Shown: positions 38,242 through 49,463 of the stretch, in pieces
Numbering within the stretch: position 1 is the first letter of the stretch
How the letters are laid out: each line of letters starts with the position of its first letter
From: Rhodanobacter sp. 7MK24
Lineage (GTDB): Bacteria > Pseudomonadota > Gammaproteobacteria > Xanthomonadales > Rhodanobacteraceae
NCBI RefSeq assembly: GCF_014842995.1
Contig: NZ_JACYXL010000009.1
Coordinates: 1 to 64,000 of the forward strand
Reading direction: 5' to 3'
DNA: 64,000 nt
Translations under genes and position numbers: made by a program
The notes under the pieces: generated by a model
Database searches by the model: none
Seen by the model: only the letters and a program-made list of their open reading frames with translations
Told to the model about the DNA's origin: nothing

Positions 38242-38852
38242 GCCCGCTGGAAATCGCGGCCAACCTGCTGGCCGGTGCGTCCATCATCCTGGCCGGACGC
38301 AACAGCGTGCACACCTGGTGGACCGGCATCGTCGGCTGCGGCCTGTTCGCCTTCGTTTTTCTGGACAGCCGCCTGTACGCCGACACCGTGCTGCAGGTCT
38401 TCTTCGTGATTACAAGCATCGTGGGCTGGTGGCAGTGGCTGCATGGAGACCACGGCGAAGAACTCCCGGTCACCGACCTGCCGGCGCGCAAGCTGTGGCT
38501 GCAACTGCTGTCCGGGGCGATCGGCGCGGTCTGCTACGGCCTGTTGCTCCGCCGTTTCACCAATGCCTACTCGCCCTTCCTCGATTCCACCGTGCTGGCC
38601 TTCAGCATCGTGGCGCAATTGCTGATGATGCGCCGGCACGTGCAGAACTGGCCGTTCTGGCTGCTGGTCAATTCCATTGCCGTGCCGCTGTACGCCAGCC
38701 GCGGCCTGTACCTCACCTCGGCGCTGTATGCGGTGTACTGGATCAACGCGCTGGTGTCGTGGAGGCATTGGCTGCGATTGCGCGACGCTGCTACTCACTT
38801 GCCGATGCAGAACGACCCAAAGATGGCGCCGAGCAAATCGTCGCTGGTATAG
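38238..38852 (+). CDS. pnuC: Nicotinamide riboside / vitamin transporter PnuC
   Basis: The 204-aa inner-membrane facilitator has about seven hydrophobic helices. Family positions include VHTWWTGIVGCGLFAFVFLD, FFVITSIVGWWQWLHG and WPFWLLVNSIAVPLYASRGL. PnuC imports nicotinamide riboside, which must be phosphorylated inside to be trapped. Its ATG overlaps the rbsK stop codon. The last 58 nt overlap the 3' end of mnmE on the other strand, so the C-terminal tail (HLPMQNDPKMAPSKSSLV) may be a recent extension. Confidence 0.9.
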   Translation: MSPLEIAANLLAGASIILAGRNSVHTWWTGIVGCGLFAFVFLDSRLYADTVLQVFFVITSIVGWWQWLHGDHGEELPVTDLPARKLWLQLLSGAIGAVCYGLLLRRFTNAYSPFLDSTVLAFSIVAQLLMMRRHVQNWPFWLLVNSIAVPLYASRGLYLTSALYAVYWINALVSWRHWLRLRDAATHLPMQNDPKMAPSKSSLV

Positions 38853-40138
38853 CTGCCGGTGATTTCGCCCAAAGCGAGCTGGGCCTGGCGCAACTCTTCG
38901 GCAGCCAATTCGCCGGCGCGGGCAGCAGTAAGCGCATGAGCCGTACGGATGAGGTGGTCACGCACGGTCTCGAGCGCGAGCACATGGCGGCGACGAGCGC
39001 TGAAGGCACCTTCGCCGCTGCCTGCACCGGCGAGCTGCTTTAAGTGTTCGCGCAGGACATCCAGGCCTTCGCCGGTTTTGGCGGAAGCCCACAGCCAGCG
39101 GACGCCATCGCGGATTTCCGTGTGCTGCGTGGCGTTGGCCAAGTCGATCTTGTTGACTAGCACCAGGCGTTCGGCCCCTTCGGGCAAGTGTGCGAAAAGA
39201 GCGAGGTCAGCCTCCGCATGCTTTGCATCGGTGACCAGCAGCGCCGCGTCTGCGCGTTGCAGTTCGCCATGCGCGCGGCGAACGCCTTCGCGCTCCACTT
39301 CGTCGTCGGTATCACGCAGACCGGCGGTGTCGGCCAATTCCAGCGCGATGCCGTCGAGCGATACGCTTTCACGCAATACGTCGCGGGTGGTGCCGGCGAT
39401 GGAAGTGACAATGGCGCGCTCGCTGCCGGCCAGCGCATTGAGCAGGCTGGACTTGCCGGCATTCGGACGGCCGGCGATAACCACGCGCAAGCCATCGTTC
39501 AAGCGCAGGCCGCGTTGCGCTTCGCGCAACAGTTCGCCGAGTTGCGTGCGCAAACTATCGAGTCGCCGTGTTATGGCGGGATCGGCAAGGAACTCGATTT
39601 CCTCCTCCGGAAAATCGATGGCGGCTTCGATGTGCACGCGCAGTGCGATCAGTGTCTGCAGCAGTGCATCCACCTTGCGCGAGAACACGCCCTCCATCGA
39701 ACGCAACGCGGCGCGCGCGCCCGCCTGTGAGCGCGCGGCAATCAAGTCGGCCACGGCTTCGGCCTGAGCCAGATCCAGTTTGCCATTGAGGAAGGCGCGC
39801 TCGGTGAATTCACCGGGGCGTGCGAGCCGCGCACCGAGTTCGCACACGCGGCGCAGCAGCGCATCGAGCAACACCTGACTGCCGTGACCTTGCAGCTCCA
39901 GCACATGCTCGCCGGTATAAGAGGCGGGAGCAGGGAAGTGCAGCAGCAGGCCGTGGTCGATCGCTTCGCCGTGCGTGTCCCGGAAGGTACCGAAGTGCGC
40001 ATGGCGTGGCTGCGGCGCTCGGCCGAGCAGGGTTTGCGCAATGGCTGGCACCAGTGACCCTGACACGCGCAGCACACCCACCCCGGCTGCGCCCGGCGCA
40101 CTGGCGATGGCGGCAATGGTATCGATGTGCTGGGTCAT
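38795..40138 (-). CDS. mnmE: tRNA uridine-5-carboxymethylaminomethyl modification GTPase MnmE
   Basis: The 447-aa GTPase works with MnmG to modify the wobble U34. It has an N-terminal THF-binding domain (DTIAAIASAPGAAGVGVLRV), a helical domain, and an inserted G domain with P-loop AGRPNAGKSSLLNAL, GTTRD, DTAGLRD and VNKIDL. It ends with the catalytic CIGK. TACGCT lies 6 nt before the ATG with no ribosome site, so a leaderless start is likely. It is the last gene of the rpmH-rnpA-yidC-mnmE block running away from oriC. mnmG is not in the window. Confidence 0.97.
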   Translation of the reverse strand: MTQHIDTIAAIASAPGAAGVGVLRVSGSLVPAIAQTLLGRAPQPRHAHFGTFRDTHGEAIDHGLLLHFPAPASYTGEHVLELQGHGSQVLLDALLRRVCELGARLARPGEFTERAFLNGKLDLAQAEAVADLIAARSQAGARAALRSMEGVFSRKVDALLQTLIALRVHIEAAIDFPEEEIEFLADPAITRRLDSLRTQLGELLREAQRGLRLNDGLRVVIAGRPNAGKSSLLNALAGSERAIVTSIAGTTRDVLRESVSLDGIALELADTAGLRDTDDEVEREGVRRAHGELQRADAALLVTDAKHAEADLALFAHLPEGAERLVLVNKIDLANATQHTEIRDGVRWLWASAKTGEGLDVLREHLKQLAGAGSGEGAFSARRRHVLALETVRDHLIRTAHALTAARAGELAAEELRQAQLALGEITGSYTSDDLLGAIFGSFCIGK

Positions 40139-40144
40139 GGCGTG

Positions 40145-40150
40145 AGCGTA
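40145..40150 (-). promoter_or_regulatory. -10 box placed for a leaderless transcript (mnmE)
   Basis: TACGCT on the minus strand is 6 nt (CACGCC) from the mnmE ATG. No Shine-Dalgarno is present. Confidence 0.4.
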
Positions 40151-40346
40151 AACGAAGACGGCCGCAACGGTTGCCCGGCGCGGCCGCCTCGGTCAAAAAG
40201 ATAGGGTTACGAGTGCGGCTCGGAAGACGCTTGTTTGACTCTGCAACCACCATCCTTGGTAGTCGCCGTTCATTCCATTGCTCACGCGATGTGAAAATCG
40301 CCCAAGCAAATTTTTCGCGATCAGGAACGATCGCAAGAGTCAGTCG

Positions 40347-42035
40347 TCAGGCCGCCTTGGCCGTCGCTTCCTCGTGTTCCACGTGATGGGTGATCCACCA
40401 TTGCTGACCAAGGCCCACCAGGCCGTTCACTGCGTAGTAGAGGCACAGGCCCGCGGGGTAGAAGGCGAACATCACCGAGAAGATCAGCGGCATCACCTTC
40501 ATCATCTTCGCCTGCGCAGGATCCATGCCCGCCGCAACCGGGTTGAGCCACTGTGTGCCCAGCATCACCGCTGCGTAGATCACCGGCAGGATGTAGAGCG
40601 GGTCGTGCGCGCTGAGGTCGGGAATCCACAGGAACGATGCCTGGCGCAGTTCCAGCGAATACTCCAGTACGTAGAGCAGGGCAAAGAACACCGGCATGGT
40701 GATGAGCACCGGCAGGCAGCCCGCCATCGGATTCACCTTCTCCTTCTTGTACAGCTCCATCTGTGCCTGTTGCAGCTTGGCCTTGTCGTCGCCGTAGCGC
40801 TCCTTGAGCGCCTGGATGCGCGGTTGCAGCTTGCGCATCTTGGCGCTGGAGCGGTACTGCATCGCGGTGAGCTTCCAGGTGGCGCCCTTGATGAGCAGCA
40901 CCAGCAGGATGATCGCCAGGCCCCAGTTCTTCACGATGGAATGCAGGAACGACAGGATGCCGTGCATCGGCACGGCGATGGCCTTGAACATGCCGTAGTC
41001 GATAGTGAGATCCAGCCCGGGTGCCACCGCGCCCAGCTGGCCCTGCAGGTTGGGGCCGACGTAGAGACGCGCCTTCGCGTCCACGCTCTGCCCTGGCGCC
41101 ACATTGATCGTGGGGCCGATGGCGCGGATGAGATAACGCGGATGCTCGCTGCCCGGGTTCACCGTGTCGGTGGAATAACTGGCGGTTTCATCGGCCGGCG
41201 GAATCCATGCGGCGAAGAAGTACAGCCGCAGCATCGCGGCCCAGCCGCCCTTGAAGGAAGCATCCAGCTTGTCCTTGGGTTCGGCGAGATCCTTGAACGA
41301 CAGCTTCTCGAACTTCTCGCCGGTGTACCAGGCCGCACCCTGGAAGCTGCGCGCTTCCGGGTGGGACATATTGGTCAGCCAGTTGCCGTCGTGCGGCGGC
41401 TCGGCGCGCAGCAGCTGGGTGTAGGCATTGCCCTGCCATGGCGTGCTGCCGGCGTTGTCGATCTTCTGGTCCAGCGCGACCACATAGCTGCCGCGGGCGA
41501 AATGGTAGGTCTTGGTGACCTTGAGACCCTTGGCGTCCTGCCAGGTCAGCGGAACATCCAGCTCATTCTGACCCGCAGCGAGTTTGTAGTCGGTCTGCGC
41601 GCCCTGGAACACGGCGAGATGGTTGGGCTGGTCGGCCGCATCGGCATCGCTGCTGCTGACGAGGCCGTTCTGTGCCACGAAGTAATGCGCGTCGCTATTG
41701 TCGAACAGGGTGACCGGCGCAGGATTCGGGTCCTTCTTCGTGCGCGGCGTCACCGGATAATCCAGCAACTCGGAACGCACGATGCTGCCGCCGCGCGTGT
41801 CGATGGTGAGTCGCAGTATGTCGGTGGTGACGGTGATCAGCGACGAAGACGCGCTGTCGCCGGAGGCATTGCTGACGCTTGGCGAGGCGCCGGGCTGCGC
41901 ACCCGGCGCTCCTGTCGTGCTGGCGGCGGCAACCGGGGCCGGCGGCGGCGCCATGTAGTCCTTCTGCCAGGTCATGAACAGGAAATAGCCCACGGCAAGC
42001 AGGGCGAACAGGAGGAAGTTGCGTGTTTGGTTCAT
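40347..42035 (-). CDS. yidC: Membrane protein insertase YidC
   Basis: The 562-aa inner-membrane insertase and foldase acts alone or with SecYEG. It has an N-terminal helix (NFLLFALLAVGYFLFMTW), a large periplasmic beta-domain (residues ~55-340) and a C-terminal Oxa1 core with GLAIILLVLLIKGATWKLTA, AGCLPVLITMPVFFALLYVL and YYAVNGLVGLGQQWWI. The hydrophilic-groove Arg lies in QYRSSAKMRKL. ATG 42035 starts at the conserved MNQTRNFLLF. The spacer to rnpA is only 92 bp and holds no yidD. Confidence 0.97.
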   Translation of the reverse strand: MNQTRNFLLFALLAVGYFLFMTWQKDYMAPPPAPVAAASTTGAPGAQPGASPSVSNASGDSASSSLITVTTDILRLTIDTRGGSIVRSELLDYPVTPRTKKDPNPAPVTLFDNSDAHYFVAQNGLVSSSDADAADQPNHLAVFQGAQTDYKLAAGQNELDVPLTWQDAKGLKVTKTYHFARGSYVVALDQKIDNAGSTPWQGNAYTQLLRAEPPHDGNWLTNMSHPEARSFQGAAWYTGEKFEKLSFKDLAEPKDKLDASFKGGWAAMLRLYFFAAWIPPADETASYSTDTVNPGSEHPRYLIRAIGPTINVAPGQSVDAKARLYVGPNLQGQLGAVAPGLDLTIDYGMFKAIAVPMHGILSFLHSIVKNWGLAIILLVLLIKGATWKLTAMQYRSSAKMRKLQPRIQALKERYGDDKAKLQQAQMELYKKEKVNPMAGCLPVLITMPVFFALLYVLEYSLELRQASFLWIPDLSAHDPLYILPVIYAAVMLGTQWLNPVAAGMDPAQAKMMKVMPLIFSVMFAFYPAGLCLYYAVNGLVGLGQQWWITHHVEHEEATAKAA

Positions 42036-42127
42036 CGGCTCACGGATCCGGACGACGCCACGCAGCACGCGGCCACAGAGGAAGAGGGAAGGTCAACGCA
42101 CGATTGTGGCGGCGGCATCGGTCGGCA

Positions 42128-42520
42128 TCAATGGCGCTGGGTCGCATCGGGCGCCGGTTCGACCGGTTCCAGCCGGATCGCCGCAAGGCGACGCCATAGC
42201 GCGTCGGCCTCGGCCAGCAATTCCGCTCCGGACAGTTGCACGGCCTGTTCGCGCGCCATCACCACCACGTCGACCGGCGGCAACCGGTCACGGATGTTGC
42301 GGAACGATTCGCGCAACAGGCGCTTCAGACGATTGCGGTCCACTGCGAGCTTGGACGCCCGCTTGGAAATCGCCAGACCCAACCGCGCATGAGGCAAGCC
42401 ATTCGGCCGATAGCGCAAATGAAAACAGCGGCCACCGAGGCGGCCGCTGCTAGCTCGCAACGCTGCGAAATCGCCGGCCAGTCGCAGCCGCGACTGACGC
42501 GGCAAGCCGGCAGGACGCAT
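42128..42520 (-). CDS. rnpA: Ribonuclease P protein component
   Basis: The 130-aa basic protein supports the RNA subunit of RNase P in 5' processing of tRNAs. The RNR motif is in VDRNRLKRLLRESFRNIRDR, the central strand is ARLGLAISKRASKLA, and the N-terminal LPRQSRLRLAGDFAAL is family-typical. The length is close to the E. coli protein (119). It follows rpmH by 14 bp, the universal rpmH-rnpA pair, and both run leftward from the origin. Confidence 0.96.
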   Translation of the reverse strand: MRPAGLPRQSRLRLAGDFAALRASSGRLGGRCFHLRYRPNGLPHARLGLAISKRASKLAVDRNRLKRLLRESFRNIRDRLPPVDVVVMAREQAVQLSGAELLAEADALWRRLAAIRLEPVEPAPDATQRH

Positions 42521-42534
42521 GGCTGCCGTCCCGA

Positions 42535-42669
42535 TTACGGGATCAGGCGCTTGCGGCCCTTGGCGCGGCGGGCGTTGAGGATTTTGCGACCGTCGGCGGT
42601 GGCCATGCGGGCACGGAAGCCGTGGGTGCGAGCGCGCTTGAGCTTGCTGGGCTGGAAGGTCCGCTTCAT
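42535..42669 (-). CDS. rpmH: 50S ribosomal protein L34
   Basis: The 44-aa very basic ribosomal protein begins [20 protein letters not shown], continues [20 protein letters not shown] and ends RLIP. Nearly every residue matches the family. CGGAG lies 7 nt before the ATG. It heads the operon rpmH-rnpA-yidC and diverges from dnaA across 220 bp, the classic origin arrangement. Confidence 0.98.
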   Translation of the reverse strand: MKRTFQPSKLKRARTHGFRARMATADGRKILNARRAKGRKRLIP

Positions 42670-42889
42670 GGCGTTGCTCCGAAGGGAATGAATGTTGGGA
42701 AAAAGGTCGCAAAGTATGCATTGGGCCGCTGGGCGCTGTCAAATCAAAGCGTTCCAACCCCAACCCGATGTCACGCCGCAGCTTGTGAGTGCATATGTGG
42801 ATGGTTTGGGGATGACGCACCGAAGCCTGCTGCTAGACTTGTCGATCCACCCTGCGCGCAAGCGCCCCTGCCTGTGGACGAGAGACTTC
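42670..42889. promoter_or_regulatory. Divergent rpmH / dnaA control region
   Basis: The 220-bp spacer must hold the promoters of both rpmH and dnaA. Two imperfect DnaA-box-like sites occur, TGTGGATGG (42796-42804) and TGTGGACGA (42873-42881), compatible with DnaA autoregulation. I do not call a specific -10. Confidence 0.5.
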
Positions 42890-44230
42890 ATGAGTGAGTT
42901 GTGGCGGCGCTGCCTTGGGCGTCTGGAAGGCGAGTTGAGCGCCGAGGATCTGCACACCTGGCTGATGCCGTTGCAGGCCCGCGAGGACGAAACCGGACTG
43001 GCGCTTTTTGCACCCAACTCCTACACCCTGGAAACGGTGCGCGCGCGCTACCTGCCGCAAATCAGCACCTTGCTGGCCCAACTCGCCGGTCGCGACTTGC
43101 CGGTGCGACTGGATGTCGGCTCTAGCACCCCACACAATCCGGCCAAGCCGGCCATCAAACCTGCTGCCAGCGGGGCGATCGAGTCGATTCAGGCGCAGAC
43201 GCCAGCCTTCAACCACAACCTCGACCCGCACTACACCTTCGAGACCTTCGTCGAGGGCAAGTCCAACCAGCTGGGCAAGGCCGCCGCGATGCAGGTGGCG
43301 CAGAACCCCGGCCGCGCCTACAACCCGCTGCTGCTGTACGGCGGCACCGGCCTCGGCAAGACCCACCTGATGCATGCCGCGGGCAACCTGATGCGGCAGA
43401 ACAATCCGAACTGCAAGGTGCTGTACCTGCGCTCGGAACAGTTCGTGGGCGCGATGATCGAAGCGTTGCGCACCAAGAGCATGGACCAGTTCAAGCTGCG
43501 GTTCCGCTCCGTGGATGCCCTCTTGATCGACGACATCCAATTCTTCGCCGGCAAGGACACCACGCAGGAAGAGTTTTTCCACACCTTCAACGCACTGTTC
43601 GAGTCCAAGCAGCAGATCATCCTTACCTGCGACCGCTATCCCAAGGAAGTGGACAAGCTGGAGCCGCGCCTTAAGTCGCGCCTGGGCTGGGGTCTTTCCG
43701 TGGCGATCGAGCCGCCGGATTTCGAGACGCGCGCGGCGATCCTGCTTTCCAAGGCGCACGACAAGGGCGTGGCGGTGGACGAGCACGTGGCGATGCTGCT
43801 GGCCAAACGTATCCGCTCCAACGTGCGCGACCTCGAGGGCGCGCTGAACACGCTGGCGGCGCGGGCGAATTTCTACGGCAAGCCGATCACCACGGACTTC
43901 GCCGAGGAGACCCTGCGCGACCTGCTGGCCACTCACGCGCAAGCAGTGACGGTGCCGAACATCCAGAAGGTGGTGGCCGAGTACTTCAACATCCGCCTGC
44001 AGGATCTGCTCTCCACGCGCCGTGTACGTTCGTTGGCGCGTCCGCGACAGATCGCGATGGCGTTGTCCAAGGAACTGACCGACCACAGCTTGCCCGAGAT
44101 CGGCGACGCCTTCGGCGGACGCGACCACACTACGGTTTTGCACGCCTGCCGCACCATCAAGAAGCTGTGCGAAGGCGATCCCCGCATGCGTCAGGACTGG
44201 GAACAGCTGATCCGCATCCTTACCGGTTGA
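42890..44230 (+). CDS. dnaA: Chromosomal replication initiator DnaA
   Basis: The 446-aa AAA+ initiator melts oriC. Domain I ([20 protein letters not shown]) binds partners, and a short variable domain II follows. Domain III has Walker [17 protein letters not shown] near residue 150 and Walker [14 protein letters not shown]. Domain IV has the DNA-binding signature [15 protein letters not shown] near residue 415. ATG 42890 is chosen because domain I begins there; the reading frame is open far upstream but not family-like. The dnaA-dnaN spacer holds consensus DnaA boxes. Confidence 0.97.
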   Translation: MSELWRRCLGRLEGELSAEDLHTWLMPLQAREDETGLALFAPNSYTLETVRARYLPQISTLLAQLAGRDLPVRLDVGSSTPHNPAKPAIKPAASGAIESIQAQTPAFNHNLDPHYTFETFVEGKSNQLGKAAAMQVAQNPGRAYNPLLLYGGTGLGKTHLMHAAGNLMRQNNPNCKVLYLRSEQFVGAMIEALRTKSMDQFKLRFRSVDALLIDDIQFFAGKDTTQEEFFHTFNALFESKQQIILTCDRYPKEVDKLEPRLKSRLGWGLSVAIEPPDFETRAAILLSKAHDKGVAVDEHVAMLLAKRIRSNVRDLEGALNTLAARANFYGKPITTDFAEETLRDLLATHAQAVTVPNIQKVVAEYFNIRLQDLLSTRRVRSLARPRQIAMALSKELTDHSLPEIGDAFGGRDHTTVLHACRTIKKLCEGDPRMRQDWEQLIRILTG

Positions 44231-44279
44231 GTATTTTCGCAGGCTGAAGCACAAGTTCTTGATAAGCTGCATGGGAAGC

Positions 44280-44288
44280 TGTGGATAA
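44280..44288 (-). promoter_or_regulatory. DnaA box 1 (consensus)
   Basis: TGTGGATAA is the exact complement of the consensus TTATCCACA. Confidence 0.85.
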
Positions 44289-44313
44289 TGCGTGGACAGG
44301 CGAGGCGGTAAAG

Positions 44314-44322
44314 TTATCCACA
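44314..44322 (+). promoter_or_regulatory. DnaA box 2 (consensus)
   Basis: TTATCCACA, a perfect match, 25 bp from box 1 and in opposite orientation. Confidence 0.85.
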
Positions 44323-44409
44323 AACCGCCCACGTCGAAGGCACTGCTTTCCGCACACCCATATTTGTTGCCAAGCGATTGATTCAAAAAAGATAAACGGC
44401 AGAAAAAAG

Positions 44410-44418
44410 TTATCCACG
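44410..44418 (+). promoter_or_regulatory. DnaA box 3 (one mismatch)
   Basis: TTATCCACG directly follows the AT-rich run, 64 bp upstream of dnaN. Confidence 0.7.
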
Positions 44419-44482
44419 CCGTCTACAGCAACTACCAACTTTCTCTTAAAGACAGAACAGCAGGCATAGGGGTCGCGCCGAC

Positions 44483-45583
44483 ATGCAATTCAGCATCCAA
44501 CGAGAAGCTCTGCTCAAGCCACTGCAACAGGTCGTGGGCGTGGTGGAACGCCGCCAGACTCTGCCGGTACTGGCCAACCTGCTGGTGAAAGTCGTCGATG
44601 GCCAACTCTCGCTGACCGGAACCGATCTGGAAGTGGAGATGATTGCCACTTCGACAGCTGACAAGCTGGTCGAAGGTGAAATAACCATACCTGCACGCAA
44701 ATTCTTCGACATCGTCCGTGCGCTTCCGGATGGAGCCAACGTCGAGCTGAAGCTCAATGGCGACCGTGTTGCCCTGAGTGCCGGTCGCAGCCGCTTCACG
44801 CTGACGACCTTGCCCGCAAGCGAATTCCCCACCATCGATTCGATTGAATTGGTGGAAAAGGTCAGCCTGCCGGAAGAAGCCTTGCGCGACCTGATGGAGC
44901 GCACTGCGTTCGCCATGGCGAACCAGGACGTTCGCTATTACTTGAATGGCATGTTGCTGGATCTGCAGGAACACAGCCTGCGTTGCGTGGCGACTGACGG
45001 ACATCGACTCGCCATGAAGGAAACAAGCCTGGCGACCACGGTGAAAGCGCGTAGGCAGATCATCATTCCGCGCAAAGGCGTGAACGAGTTGATCGGACTG
45101 CTGGAGCCAGGCGAAGGCACGGTGGAGCTGGAATTCGGTCGCAACCACCTGCGCGTGCGACGCGGTGGAGTGACCTTCACATCCAAACTGATCGACGGTC
45201 GCTTCCCCGATTACGAGGCGGTGATTCCGCTGGGTGCCGACAAGACCGCGACGCTTGATCGGGAAGTGTTGCGTGGTGCCCTGCAACGTGCGGCGATTCT
45301 TTCGAATGAAAAATACAGGGGCGTGAAGCTGGAGCTGTCGCCGGGCAAGCTGCGCATAGTTGCGCACAACCCCGAACAGGAAGAGGCCGTGGAAGAAGTG
45401 GAAGCCGACACCCATGTCTCCGACCTGGCTGTGGGTTTCAACGTGGGTTACCTGCTGGATGCGCTTTCCGCACTGCGTGGCGAACAGGCCCGGTTGAGCC
45501 TGCGCGATGCGCAGTCCAGCTGTCTCGTGCAAGAGCACGATAGCGAGCAGGCCCGCCACGTCATCATGCCCTTGCGCCTCTGA
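44483..45583 (+). CDS. dnaN: DNA polymerase III beta sliding clamp
   Basis: The 366-aa clamp encircles DNA and tethers polymerase III. Three repeated clamp domains are visible, beginning MQFSIQREALLKPLQQVVGV. The hydrophobic partner pocket reads CVATDGHRLAMKE, and the C-terminal VMPLRL is invariant (here IMPLRL). The length equals E. coli DnaN. AGGGG lies before the ATG. It follows oriC and precedes recF by 89 bp with a hairpin in between. Confidence 0.97.
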   Translation: MQFSIQREALLKPLQQVVGVVERRQTLPVLANLLVKVVDGQLSLTGTDLEVEMIATSTADKLVEGEITIPARKFFDIVRALPDGANVELKLNGDRVALSAGRSRFTLTTLPASEFPTIDSIELVEKVSLPEEALRDLMERTAFAMANQDVRYYLNGMLLDLQEHSLRCVATDGHRLAMKETSLATTVKARRQIIIPRKGVNELIGLLEPGEGTVELEFGRNHLRVRRGGVTFTSKLIDGRFPDYEAVIPLGADKTATLDREVLRGALQRAAILSNEKYRGVKLELSPGKLRIVAHNPEQEEAVEEVEADTHVSDLAVGFNVGYLLDALSALRGEQARLSLRDAQSSCLVQEHDSEQARHVIMPLRL

Positions 45584-45617
45584 CACATGCCTTTCGGCAA
45601 GTATCGTGACATCAAGC

Positions 45618-45658
45618 AACGCCGGAGCCGTCGCCAGACGCTCCGGCGTTCTTGCTTT
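45618..45658 (+). terminator. Terminator or attenuator between dnaN and recF
   Basis: The perfect 11-bp stem AACGCCGGAGC / GCTCCGGCGTT with an 11-nt loop is followed by CTTGCTTT. It lies 35 bp past the dnaN stop codon and 15 bp before recF, so it may trim recF expression. Confidence 0.65.
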
Positions 45659-45672
45659 GGACGACAGTCGAG

Positions 45673-46747
45673 ATGAGGCTGGATCGCCTGCGCATCCAGA
45701 ACCTTCGCTGCCTGAATAACGCCGATCTAGGGCTGGCGCCTGGCATCAATGTCTTCGTGGGTGCCAATGGAGCTGGCAAGACCAGCGTGTTGGAAGCGGT
45801 TTTTCTGTTGTCGCATGCTCGCTCGTTCCGAAGCGGGGCGCGGGAGGCTTTGCTGGCACGCGGCGCGTCGCGCCTGTTCGTATTCGCCGAACTACGCCAG
45901 GCGGAAGATCGTCTGATGCGTTTGGGCCTGGGGCGCGAGGCTTCGCGTTGGGAAGCACGCATGGAAGGCGAAAGCGTGAACCTGGGCGAGCTGATCGCCG
46001 AATGTGCAGTGGCTTGTTTTGAGCCCGGTTCTCACGCCTTGATCGCTGGTGCAGCCGAAGAACGGCGACGCTTCCTTGATTGGGGTGTGTTTCACGTGGA
46101 ACGTGCGTTCCTGGAAACGTGGCGTCGCTACCAACGTGCCTTGAAGCAACGCAATAGTTTGTTGCGCACCGGAATCGAGCTCAGTTCGTCGTTGTATACC
46201 CCGTGGGAAACCGAACTTGCCACGCTGGCGGATTGGTTGGACCACCATCGTCGGGAATACCTGGAGCAACTGCGTCCTCATCTGCATGCCTGCGTGGCCG
46301 CTTTGCTTCCTGAGCTTGGCGAACCGGATTTGCGCTACCGACGCGGATGGTCGGATGAGAAGAGTCTTCGCGAACAGCTGGAAGCTCAGCGGGGTAGGGA
46401 TCTAGCCCGTGGCCACACTGGTCTAGGGGCACATCGGGCGGATTGGTCGCTGGCCTTCGAGCAGGCACCGCAACGGGAGCATCTTTCCCGGGGCCAGGAA
46501 AAGCTTGCGGCTCTGGGTTGCATGCTGGCGCAGGCGCGGCTTTATGCCGACCAACATGGCGACTGGCCCATCATTTGCCTTGACGATCTCGCCTCCGAAC
46601 TCGATGACGCACATCAGAGAGCTGTGATCGGCCAGCTCGCCGAAAGTGGCGCGCAGGTTCTGGTGACGGGTACCGGCTTGCCCGAGCCCTTGCGCGGGTT
46701 TCCGCATCGCATGTTTCACGTGGAACAGGGTCAACTGACACCCCTGC

Positions 46748-46752
<5 letters not shown>
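45673..46752 (+). CDS. recF: DNA replication and repair protein RecF
   Basis: The 359-aa ABC-type ATPase loads RecA at gaps with RecO and RecR. Walker A is VFVGANGAGKTSVLEAVFLL near residue 30, the signature motif is HLSRGQEKLAALGCMLAQ, and Walker B is WPIICLDDLASELDDAHQRA. ATG 45673 starts at the conserved MRLDRLRIQNLR. Two parS-like sites lie in its coding sequence, and its stop codon is part of the TATAAT that serves gyrB. Confidence 0.96.
46088..46103. promoter_or_regulatory. parS-like ParB site 1, inside recF
   Basis: TGTTTCACGTGGAACG joins two accepted parS half-sites (TGTTTCAC and GTGGAAC) and differs from a full palindrome in its last base. The 12-bp core TTTCACGTGGAA is the part ParB reads most strictly. 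Confidence 0.7.
46712..46727. promoter_or_regulatory. parS-like ParB site 2, end of recF
   Basis: TGTTTCACGTGGAACA combines the two common parS half-sites (TGTTTCAC / GTGGAACA). It lies 20 bp upstream of the gyrB -10 box, inside the last codons of recF. Confidence 0.8.
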
Positions 46753-49248
<2,496 letters not shown>

Positions 49249-49254
49249 AGTTCT

Positions 49255-49289
49255 GCTGGTGCGGTTCTGCGAACCGCGCCAGCTTGCTC
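49255..49289 (+). terminator. Terminator-like hairpin after gyrB
   Basis: The 13-bp stem GCTGGTGCGGTTC / GAACCGCGCCAGC (one G-T pair) with loop TGC lies 7 bp past the stop codon. Only TTGCTC follows, so termination may be partial. Confidence 0.6.
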
Positions 49290-49463
49290 ATCCGATCTGT
49301 CAACAATGCGTCGGAGTACGGAGTTGTTCCGCGCAAACCATTGATTTCGAATGGATTTCGTTGTCGCGCTGCAGCTTGTCATTCTTACATCGATCAGGGT
49401 AGTCTCCATGATCCCCTGCGCAGATGTATCGCGTAAAAAACTCCGGACACACCGAGGATCGTC

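Larger units (their letters stand above)
44231..44482. other. Probable replication origin oriC (dnaA-dnaN spacer)
   Basis: This 252-bp spacer holds two consensus DnaA boxes in opposite orientation, TGTGGATAA at 44280-44288 and TTATCCACA at 44314-44322. A one-mismatch box TTATCCACG lies at 44410-44418. The DNA between 44370 and 44412 is strongly AT-rich for this genome (GATTCAAAAAAGATAAACGG and AGAAAAAAG), a plausible unwinding element. The location next to dnaA is standard for oriC. Confidence 0.8.

Noticed and set aside
40374-40389. TGTTCCACGTGATGGG in the end of yidC as a third parS
   Set aside because: Only one half-site matches; the other half differs at several positions.
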